Source of the DNA: Acidimicrobiales bacterium
Lineage (GTDB): Bacteria > Actinomycetota > Acidimicrobiia > Acidimicrobiales > Aldehydirespiratoraceae
Assembly (NCBI GenBank): GCA_029247365.1
Contig: JAQWLJ010000045.1
Coordinates: 1-52,921, forward strand
Length of the DNA: 52,921 nucleotides
Direction: 5' to 3'
Shown one piece after another: positions 47,112 through 52,921 of the stretch. The notes beneath the pieces were generated by a model. That model worked only from the letters and a program-made list of their open reading frames with translations, made no database searches and was not told the DNA's origin. Positions within the stretch are counted from its first letter, which is position 1; each line of letters begins with the position of its first letter. The position numbers were made by a program, and so were the translations under genes.

Positions 47112-48076
47112 GTCGGCGAGTCTGCCGCCCTGGGAATGAGGTCGGAATCGAGCGGACCGCCGGATCCGATCCACAGCGCGACCAGGCCTGCACTCAGCAC
47201 GATGTTCTGAACCAGCATGGTCACGGTGAGTCCGACAATCGCAGCCCAGAGGTTGGTGGCGAAGAACTGGACGGTGAGCATTCCGCAGAACACCGTCACG
47301 AACCACAGCACTGCGTAGACGAGGCATTGTCGCGCCGCGGCCAGCCAGCGCCCCTTCAGCAGCTTGCGAGCCTGGGCGATCGGACGTTGGTCCCGGGGAG
47401 CAACCGCAATCGCCGGGTAGGTGGCGAGCGCGTACGGCGCGGCGAAGATGACGACTGGCAAGGACACCAGGAACGCAACGAGCGAGAATCCGGCGAGCAC
47501 GAGCATCGCCACGACAAGGGCCACGACCACCAATGACCCGATGAGCACCCGTCCTATACGTGCGCTGGCGCCTTGGAGCGCGTCGTGTGGCTCGATTGCG
47601 TGACTTTGCATCGACGCCGCCAGCGTGCGTTGAAGGGCGGCCGAGACAAGGCTCCCGACGGCAAACCAGACCCCAGCGACAGGGACTGCGACCCAAAGCA
47701 TCGGGCCAGGGAACGACACATCGAGGCGGTCGAAGTACCTATCGTCGGCTGCCGAGCGAGAACCATCATTGAGCCGATCGATCATCTCGCCCAGTTCACC
47801 GTCGAACACGGCGTTGACGGTTGCGTAGGCGACGATCAGGAAGACCGCCCCCATCACAACGTTGGCCGTCGAGATGACCATCAGCTGACGCCATGTTGCC
47901 CCGATCGCGTTGAACGTGTCGGGGAAGATGTTCCACGCGGAGTCCGAACGCTTGGTCGAGATCGGCTCGATGGCGGCTTTGGGTGACTGGTGCTCTGTCC
48001 AGTTGGCCCCATCCCAGAAGCGGTGGTGCGCTCTGCTCTCGGGATCGTCGTACCAGGCGGCCGGCGGTGTCGTCAC
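47108..48076 (-). CDS. DUF2510 membrane protein, copy 2
   Basis: A 322-residue membrane protein with the DUF2510 module WYDDPESRAHHRFWDGANWTEHQSPK at the N-terminus and about six hydrophobic segments. It shares architecture with the protein at 44642-45613. Its ATG overlaps the stop of the MOSC gene (ATGA), which places it at the end of the sufC-sufS-sufU-MOSC unit. Function unknown; a link to Fe-S or sulfur handling is only suggested by the operon. Confidence 0.75.
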   Translation of the reverse strand: MTTPPAAWYDDPESRAHHRFWDGANWTEHQSPKAAIEPISTKRSDSAWNIFPDTFNAIGATWRQLMVISTANVVMGAVFLIVAYATVNAVFDGELGEMIDRLNDGSRSAADDRYFDRLDVSFPGPMLWVAVPVAGVWFAVGSLVSAALQRTLAASMQSHAIEPHDALQGASARIGRVLIGSLVVVALVVAMLVLAGFSLVAFLVSLPVVIFAAPYALATYPAIAVAPRDQRPIAQARKLLKGRWLAAARQCLVYAVLWFVTVFCGMLTVQFFATNLWAAIVGLTVTMLVQNIVLSAGLVALWIGSGGPLDSDLIPRAADSPT

Positions 48077-48525
48077 GTCGGGGACGGGAGTTCAGCGACC
48101 GGATCGCCGATCGCCACGGTGCCACCCCGGATGACACGACAGATCACCCCGGCACGCCGTCTCATCGCTGTGCGGGCTCCGACTCCCAATTCGTCGTCAA
48201 GGAGCTTGCAGGGGGCGGCGTCGCGGACGACTTCGAGTTTGACTTCGCCGACCGTCCAGCGATGGCCCGGGTCCCGGGGGATCCGACCGGCAGAGATCGT
48301 GATGTTGCGTCGCGTCAGCAGCGGATTGAGCGCGCTGGCGTGGGTTGCCTCGGCTTCGGCCAGTTCCTCGACGGATTGCACGCTGACGTGGCGATGTCTC
48401 GAGCCGTGGTACCGGTCGCCAAGGATCCCGGCTGCGGTCTCGATCTCGATCGATTCGACCGCCGTCATCGGCAGGCGCGTCGCTTTCGCGAACTGCAGCC
48501 CGATGACAACCGATTTGGTGGTCAG
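48073..48525 (-). CDS. MOSC-domain protein, probable CTG start
   Basis: A 150-residue MOSC (MOCO sulfurase C-terminal) domain protein. GILGDRYHG, LLTRRNITI, VGEVKLEVVRDAAPCKLLDD (the conserved Cys), RAGVICRVIRGGTVAIGDPV are the family blocks. MOSC proteins carry sulfur or reduce N-oxides with molybdenum cofactor. The first ATG (48468) would cut off the strand VVIGLQFAKATRLPMTAVES that MOSC proteins need; the frame runs intact up to a CTG at 48525 that overlaps the sufU stop as CTGA, exactly like the ATGA and GTGA junctions of its neighbours. I therefore infer a CTG start. Its place after sufS and sufU fits acceptance of persulfide sulfur. Confidence 0.82.
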   Translation of the reverse strand: MTTKSVVIGLQFAKATRLPMTAVESIEIETAAGILGDRYHGSRHRHVSVQSVEELAEAEATHASALNPLLTRRNITISAGRIPRDPGHRWTVGEVKLEVVRDAAPCKLLDDELGVGARTAMRRRAGVICRVIRGGTVAIGDPVAELPSPT

Positions 48526-49019
48526 GACGCCTCGGCTTCAGCGAGCGCTTCAGCGAGCGTGTTCCAGCTCAACGTGGCGCACTTGATGCGGACCGGGAAC
48601 TTCACGACTCCCTTGAGCGCCTCGAGATCGCCGAGCTTGACGTCGCCGCTCTCGCTGGCACCGGTGGAGATCCCCGTCTCAGCTTCCGAGCCATCGCCGC
48701 CGATCTCGCCTTCGTGGATGCTCATGAGCCCCTTGAACGCTCCGATATAGCGGCGCGCTTCGGCGATGGTCTTGCCTTTCACCGCGGCTGACATCATCGA
48801 GGCAGCGGCCTGCGAGATTGAGCAACCCTGACCGCCGATTGCGATGTCGGTGATGGTGCCGGCATCGTCGACATCGATGAAGACGATGATCTCGTCGCCG
48901 CACAGCGGGTTGAAGCCTTCGGCGCGTACCGCCGGAGGCGTCTCGAGTTCGCCGCGGTTTCGAGGTGAGCGGTAGTGATCGAGGATGACCTCTCGGTAGA
49001 GGTCGTCGAGTCCGGGCAT
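48522..49019 (-). CDS. sufU: SufU, zinc-dependent sulfur acceptor
   Basis: A 165-residue SufU that takes persulfide from SufS and passes it to the SufBCD scaffold. Cys40 and Asp42 in NPLCGDEI, Cys66 in GQGCSIS and Cys147 in RIKCATLSW are the zinc and sulfur-transfer residues. The insertion between helices (MSIHEGEIGGDGSEAETG) is typical of SufU and absent from IscU. It lies 27 bp after sufS with AGGA before the ATG. Confidence 0.95.
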   Translation of the reverse strand: MPGLDDLYREVILDHYRSPRNRGELETPPAVRAEGFNPLCGDEIIVFIDVDDAGTITDIAIGGQGCSISQAAASMMSAAVKGKTIAEARRYIGAFKGLMSIHEGEIGGDGSEAETGISTGASESGDVKLGDLEALKGVVKFPVRIKCATLSWNTLAEALAEAEAS

Positions 49020-49046
49020 CAGTGTGTTCCTGGTGAGAGGGGCAAC

Positions 49047-50291
49047 CTAGAAAGCGAAGATGTCGCTTGATGCCTCGAGGGCGTCGGCGAGGATATCGAT
49101 GTCGGACTCGTCGTTGTAGATGTAGAGCGATGCCCGACTCGTCGCTGGCACGTTCATCGTCTGCATCAGCGGCTTGGCGCAATGATGACCGGCTCGCACG
49201 CACACGCCAGCCTGGTCGAGGACTTGGGCGATGTCGTGGGGGTGGACCCGCACCTCGGGGTCGCCGTACACAAATGACAAAACGCCACCGCGCTCGGCCG
49301 GCTCGGACGGACCGTGGATAACGATCTTGTCTCCGTAACGCTCGGTGAGTGTGCGCAGCGCATACGCAGTGAGCTCGATTTCGTGCTGACGGACGTTGTC
49401 CATTCCGAGTTCGCTGAGGTAGTCGATTGCCGCACCGAGGCCGACCGCTTCGGCCACCATCGGGGTTCCCGCTTCGAACTTCCAGGGGATGTCGGTGGTG
49501 GTGAATCCCTCTTTGGTGACGTTGAGGATCATCTCGCCACCGCCGAGGAAGGGCGGCATGACTTCGAGGATCTCGGCGTGGGCCCAGAGGACACCTATAC
49601 CCATCGGGCCCAGCATCTTGTGGCCTGTGAAGACCAAAAAGTCAGCTCCCATCGCCTGCACATCGGTGGGCACGTGGGGGACGTACTGGCTGCCGTCGAC
49701 TGCGATCAGCGCACCCTTGGCGTGGGCGGCTTCGGCGAGACGGGGGATGTCATTGAGGGTGCCCAACACGTTCGACATTGCGGTGACCGACAGCAGTTTG
49801 GCGCCGTCGAGCAGCGTGTCGAGATCGGTGAGGTCGAGGTGGCCGTCGGAGGTGACGGGAATCCAACGCAACTCGAAGCCCTTCTCGGCCGCCAGCATGT
49901 GCCAGGGCACGATGTTGGCATGATGCTCCATCTCGGAGATGACCACGGCGTCACCGGGGCCGAGGTTGGCTGCGCCCCAGCTCCGAGTGAGCAGATTCAT
50001 CGCCTCGGTGGCGTTCTTCGTGAAGATCACTTCGTTGGTGGCCGGCGCGTTGATAAAGCGAGCCACCTTGGCCCTGGCACCCTCGAGGGCGTCGGTGGCC
50101 TTGACCGCGATGTCATAGGACCCGCGGTGGACGTTTGCGTTGATCGTCTCGTAGTAGCTGTTCATCGCATCGATGACGGACTGCGGCTTTTGGGACGTGT
50201 TACCGGAGTCGAGGTAGATCATCGGCTTGCCGTGAACCTGCTGGCGCAGGACCGGGAAGTCGTCCTTGATGTTGGTCGGGATGCCGCTCAC
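49047..50291 (-). CDS. sufS: SufS cysteine desulfurase
   Basis: A 414-residue group II cysteine desulfurase that releases sulfur from L-cysteine as an enzyme persulfide. Lys225 in FTGHKMLGP binds PLP, His123 in EMEHHANIVPW stacks on it and Cys371 in RAGHHCAKP is the catalytic cysteine. The GTG start overlaps the stop of sufC (GTGA). It may also supply selenium or MOSC sulfur, but that is speculative. Confidence 0.96.
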   Translation of the reverse strand: MSGIPTNIKDDFPVLRQQVHGKPMIYLDSGNTSQKPQSVIDAMNSYYETINANVHRGSYDIAVKATDALEGARAKVARFINAPATNEVIFTKNATEAMNLLTRSWGAANLGPGDAVVISEMEHHANIVPWHMLAAEKGFELRWIPVTSDGHLDLTDLDTLLDGAKLLSVTAMSNVLGTLNDIPRLAEAAHAKGALIAVDGSQYVPHVPTDVQAMGADFLVFTGHKMLGPMGIGVLWAHAEILEVMPPFLGGGEMILNVTKEGFTTTDIPWKFEAGTPMVAEAVGLGAAIDYLSELGMDNVRQHEIELTAYALRTLTERYGDKIVIHGPSEPAERGGVLSFVYGDPEVRVHPHDIAQVLDQAGVCVRAGHHCAKPLMQTMNVPATSRASLYIYNDESDIDILADALEASSDIFAF

Positions 50292-51046
50292 ACCGTCACC
50301 TCGAACCGCTCGTAGCCGTTCTTCTCGAGTTCCTCCGCCAGCTCCATACTGCCGGACTCGACGATGCGGCCGTCGACGATCACGTGCACGTGATCGGGAT
50401 GTAGTTCGTCAAGCAACCGTTGGTAGTGAGTGATGGCGAGGACGCCCATCTGCTCGCGGTCCTTGCGTACCTCCTGTACGCCACCTGACACGACCCGTAG
50501 CGCATCGATGTCGAGGCCAGAGTCAGTCTCGTCGAGGATGGCCATTTCGGGCTCAAGGATGGCCATCTGGAGGATCTCGTTGCGCTTCTTCTCTCCGCCG
50601 GAGAAGCCCTCGTTGAGGTAGCGCTCGCCAAAGGATGGATCCATCTCGAGGCGCTCCATCCACTCCATGATCGCCAGCCGCAGTTCGAGAACTGAAAGGT
50701 CGATTCCTTTTCGGGCCGACAGCGCCTGGCGTAGGAAGTTGATGACGGAGACACCCGGGATCTCCTGCGGGTACTGGAAGGCAAGGAAGATGCCAGCCTT
50801 GCCGCGGATATCGGGGTCCCATTCGGTGATGTCCTCCCCGCGGAACCGGATGCTGCCGGCGGTGATCTCGTATTCTGGGGTGCCGAGCAGGACGCTAGCG
50901 AGCGTGGATTTTCCCGAACCGTTGGGGCCCATCAGTGCGTGGACCTCGCCCTCTTGGACGGTGAGATCGACGCCTCGAAGGATCTCGATATTGCCTTCCG
51001 CGGTGGCCGCGTGGAGGCCTTCGATTTCGAACAGGGGAGCGGACAT
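50288..51046 (-). CDS. sufC: SufC ATPase, paralogue 2 (sufS unit)
   Basis: A 252-residue SufC with Walker A GPNGSGKS at 40-47, QYPQEIPGV, signature FSGGEKKRNE and canonical Walker B AILDETDSGLDID, so it looks fully standard, more so than the copy at 43826-44608. The ATG at 51046 is chosen; a TTG two codons earlier also opens the frame. There is no obvious ribosome site, and the suf operator lies 28 bp upstream. It heads the sufC-sufS-sufU-MOSC-DUF2510 unit, all joined by 4-base overlaps except the 27-bp sufS-sufU gap. Confidence 0.93.
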   Translation of the reverse strand: MSAPLFEIEGLHAATAEGNIEILRGVDLTVQEGEVHALMGPNGSGKSTLASVLLGTPEYEITAGSIRFRGEDITEWDPDIRGKAGIFLAFQYPQEIPGVSVINFLRQALSARKGIDLSVLELRLAIMEWMERLEMDPSFGERYLNEGFSGGEKKRNEILQMAILEPEMAILDETDSGLDIDALRVVSGGVQEVRKDREQMGVLAITHYQRLLDELHPDHVHVIVDGRIVESGSMELAEELEKNGYERFEVTV

Positions 51047-51074
51047 AACCAAAAGTCTACGCCTTTGGTCGCCT

Positions 51075-51098
51075 TTAACACTACGCCCGTAGTGTTAA
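51075..51098 (-). promoter_or_regulatory. suf operator upstream of sufC-sufS-sufU, perfect palindrome
   Basis: TTAACACTACG (51075-51085) and CGTAGTGTTAA (51088-51098) are exact reverse complements around a 2-base centre. On the minus strand TAGTGT in the downstream half can serve as the -10 box. It is the strongest of three related suf sites and abuts the amidase stop. Confidence 0.8.
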
Positions 51099-52481
51099 TT
51101 AGATCGCCAGTTCGACCGGATGCACTCGTTCCCAGATCTGGGCGATTTCCAGGAGGAGATCCTCGCGGAAATGTGGACCCAGGACCTGGAGGCTCACGGG
51201 TAAACCATCGCTTGCGAGGCCCGCCGGGAGCGCAATTGCGGGGTTGCCGAAGATGTTGGCCGGTGCGGTCAGTGCGCCGTTGTTCCCAGCCTTGGATTCT
51301 CTTCCTTCGAACACGTGAGGAATGCGTCCCTCGGCCGCGAACGCAGTCGACGGGTTGGTGGCCGCGAGCACGATGTCAACCTCGTCGAACATCGCTGCCA
51401 TCGCATTGTTGAACTCGGCGCGTCGGGTCTCTGCCCTCGCCATGGCGTCGATCGTGAACCCCTTGTCGGCGGCGAACTGGCCGTAGCGCTCGACACCGCC
51501 GAGGTCGGGTGCGCAGTCGGGCCAGCGCTCGCCGAGCGACTTGCGGATACCTACCCCACCGGTGGCGCCCCATACGCCCATGATGCTCGGGAGGCGGAGG
51601 TCGAGATCCACGCGCTGCATGCCGGCGGCCGCAAGCAGTTCCTCGGCTGCTTCGATGACCAACTCCTCGGTCTCGGGTCCGACCACTGCACAGCTCAGGT
51701 CGGGGACGATCGCGACCCGCAGCGAGCTGACTTCACCGGCGTGGGTGCCGAGTCCGGCCTCGTAGCCTTCCACTCGCGGGAGCGAGCGGGGGTCGCGTCC
51801 GTCGAACCCGTTGGTGACGTCGAGATAGCGGGCCGCGTCGCGGACGCTTCGGCTGACGGTGCCCTCGACCGAGGTGGCGTTGCCCAGGATCGCACCGGGC
51901 CCTCGCGGGATCCGACCGAAGGTCGACTTCAGGCCGATCAAGCCGCAGAAGCCAGCCGGGATGCGGATCGAGCCGCCACCGTCGCTGGCCGTGGCGAGGG
52001 TAAAGAGACCGCCGGCAACACCCGCCGCCGATCCGCCGGAACTGCCACCCGGCGTGCGTTCGAGGTTCCATGGATTGCGGGTGGCGCCATGAAGCTTGGT
52101 GGTCGTCTGGTTGGTAGCGCCGAACTCGCTCGACGTCGTCTGCACCGCAGCGACGGCCCCGGCACCCTTCAGCCGTTCGACGGAGATGTCGTCGTGGGTG
52201 AAGATTTCGTCCTTGAGTGGGATCGACCCTTCGGCTGCGGGCCATCCGCCCACCGCGAGGAGTTCTTTCACTGCTAGCGGCACGCCGCCGTAGGGAAGCG
52301 ATACGTCGGCGCTCGCTGCGCCTCGTCGAGCGGCGTCGGGATCGATATGGCACACGGCGTTCAGATCGCTGGCCTCAACCGCCGCCAGCGTGGCCTCCAG
52401 TTCTTCCGTCGGGGAACGTTCGCCCGCACGAAAGGCCTCCACGAGGCCGACGACGTCTCCCTGCCATGGTGTCCCAGTCAT
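51099..52481 (-). CDS. Amidase signature family hydrolase
   Basis: A 460-residue amidase. Lys72 in GVPLAVKEL, the Ser pair in TPGGSSGGSAAGVAGG (about 147-148) and nucleophile Ser171 in ASDGGGSIRIPAGFCG form the Ser-cisSer-Lys triad. It hydrolyses a carboxamide; the same fold includes GatA, but length, lone position and absence of gatB/gatC argue against tRNA amidotransferase. TACTGT lies 6 bases before the ATG. It runs in the same direction as the suf unit but ends directly at the suf operator. Confidence 0.9.
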   Translation of the reverse strand: MTGTPWQGDVVGLVEAFRAGERSPTEELEATLAAVEASDLNAVCHIDPDAARRGAASADVSLPYGGVPLAVKELLAVGGWPAAEGSIPLKDEIFTHDDISVERLKGAGAVAAVQTTSSEFGATNQTTTKLHGATRNPWNLERTPGGSSGGSAAGVAGGLFTLATASDGGGSIRIPAGFCGLIGLKSTFGRIPRGPGAILGNATSVEGTVSRSVRDAARYLDVTNGFDGRDPRSLPRVEGYEAGLGTHAGEVSSLRVAIVPDLSCAVVGPETEELVIEAAEELLAAAGMQRVDLDLRLPSIMGVWGATGGVGIRKSLGERWPDCAPDLGGVERYGQFAADKGFTIDAMARAETRRAEFNNAMAAMFDEVDIVLAATNPSTAFAAEGRIPHVFEGRESKAGNNGALTAPANIFGNPAIALPAGLASDGLPVSLQVLGPHFREDLLLEIAQIWERVHPVELAI

Positions 52482-52487
52482 GCTCCG

Positions 52488-52493
52488 ACAGTA
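52488..52493 (-). promoter_or_regulatory. -10 box TACTGT of the amidase
   Basis: TACTGT on the minus strand is 6 bases before the ATG at 52481, giving a leaderless message. Confidence 0.5.
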
Positions 52494-52531
52494 GCCCCCG
52501 TTGCAGCTCTGGCCAGCTGCACGCCATGTTT

Positions 52532-52550
52532 GGCAGGCCGCAAGCCTGTC
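52532..52550. terminator. Hairpin in the gap between the partial gene and the amidase
   Basis: GGCAGGC (52532-52538) pairs with GCCTGTC (52544-52550, one G-T) around CGCAA, about 150 bp after the stop of the partial minus-strand gene. It may end that transcript. The remaining part of 52494-52698 shows nothing recognisable. Confidence 0.4.
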
Positions 52551-52698
52551 GGTTCGGATCTCGCGCGGTCCTGGCGGTCCTCGCTATCGCCGAGCAGGGC
52601 GCGTGCGCCGGGGGCGGCCGTCGTGGCTGGAGCGCTAACCCGTTACGTATCGCAGGAGCATTGCACGGCAGCGCGACCGAGGTACTGCTCATCTGCGC

Positions 52699-52920
52699 TT
52701 AGTGAGGGGTCTCGTTGAGTTCTTCTTTCCACGTTCTGAACCGTTCATGGTTGGTACCGCGTGGGCCGACGCCTTCACCCGAACCATCGGGGAAGAGACG
52801 AAAACAAAAGACTCGGGTGAGGTCGTCGGCGTGGATCGCCACGTAGCGCGAGTTCGCCTTCCGGGCCGGACCGGCGCGCCACAGAAGCCAAGACCCGATT
52901 CGTCGCTTGTAGGAAATCCG
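52699..52920 (-). CDS. 3' end of an unrecognised gene, cut by the window edge
   Basis: On the minus strand 73 sense codons run without a stop from the window edge to a TAA at 52699-52701. The protein contains SWLLWRAGPARKANSRYVAI and FRLFPDGSGEGVGPRGTNHE and ends KEELNETPH. No start is in the window. Composition is protein-like (mixed charged and hydrophobic, high GC at third positions). I do not recognise a family. Confidence 0.5.
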   Translation of the reverse strand, partial: RISYKRRIGSWLLWRAGPARKANSRYVAIHADDLTRVFCFRLFPDGSGEGVGPRGTNHERFRTWKEELNETPH

Positions 52921-52921
52921 G

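Noticed and set aside
51099-52481. GatA subunit of Glu-tRNA(Gln) amidotransferase
   Set aside because: No gatB or gatC neighbours and the C-terminal half lacks GatA-like features; a general amidase fits better.
52532-52565. tRNA-like sequence with GGTTCGGATC
   Set aside because: The T-arm-like run has no matching 5-bp stem, and no acceptor stem or anticodon arm can be drawn around it.

Overview
The window is about 53 kb of high-GC, densely packed chromosome from an actinobacterium. Gene style (many F420-type luciferase-like oxidoreductases, paired acyl-CoA dehydrogenases, CaiB/BaiF CoA transferases, SufU rather than SufA/SufE, DUF2510 membrane proteins, abundant -10 boxes abutting start codons) suggests the Acidimicrobiia; that placement is inference. 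I saw no rRNA, tRNA, CRISPR array, transposase or prophage gene. No gene-free stretch exceeds 300 bp.

Layout. 1-6.6 kb: end of gap, a sulfatase, a UGSC-type selenoprotein with its partner gene, and two acyl-CoA dehydrogenases. 6.7-10.7 kb: CaiB-family CoA transferase, PLP decarboxylase, a SelW-like selenoprotein and YbaK on the minus strand, divergent from thiol peroxidase. 10.7-15.6 kb: APH-like kinase, F420 oxidoreductase, Baeyer-Villiger-type monooxygenase and a second CoA transferase behind a TetR-like operator. 15.6-18.2 kb: transsulfuration genes (cystathionine beta-synthase and a gamma-synthase/lyase-type gene broken by an in-frame TAG). 18.2-24.3 kb: DUF1800/DUF1501 export pair, GT39-like membrane protein, F420 oxidoreductase, thioesterase. 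24.4-36 kb: class I fumarase, thioredoxin-like protein, IF-2B-like protein, CapA-like protein, a probable methylsuccinyl-CoA dehydrogenase, MutY, a second UGSC selenoprotein cassette whose partner carries a thioredoxin domain, then metallo-beta-lactamase fold, flavin reductase, gamma-carbonic-anhydrase-like and LMW phosphatase genes. 36-51 kb: iron-sulfur assembly genes in three separate units (sufB; sufD-Rieske-sufC; sufC-sufS-sufU-MOSC-membrane protein), interleaved with SulP, ABC-F, NUDIX, a 2OG-Fe(II)-like oxygenase and Cys-rich proteins. 51-52.9 kb: amidase and the end of an unrecognised gene.

The most striking content is selenocysteine. Three genes (2655-3185, 9396-9659, 31519-32037) are each split by an in-frame TGA in a diagnostic redox motif (UGSC, CVPU, UGSC), and each TGA is followed at the right distance by a hairpin with G in its loop. 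The UGSC gene occurs twice, each time overlapping a gene of the same partner family; in one copy the partner is fused to a CPTC thioredoxin-like domain. I read this as a duplicated redox system of unknown function.

The second coherent system is a split SUF regulon: the three suf units, about 15 kb apart end to end, share a related 24-bp imperfect palindrome overlapping their promoters, so one unlinked regulator probably controls all three.
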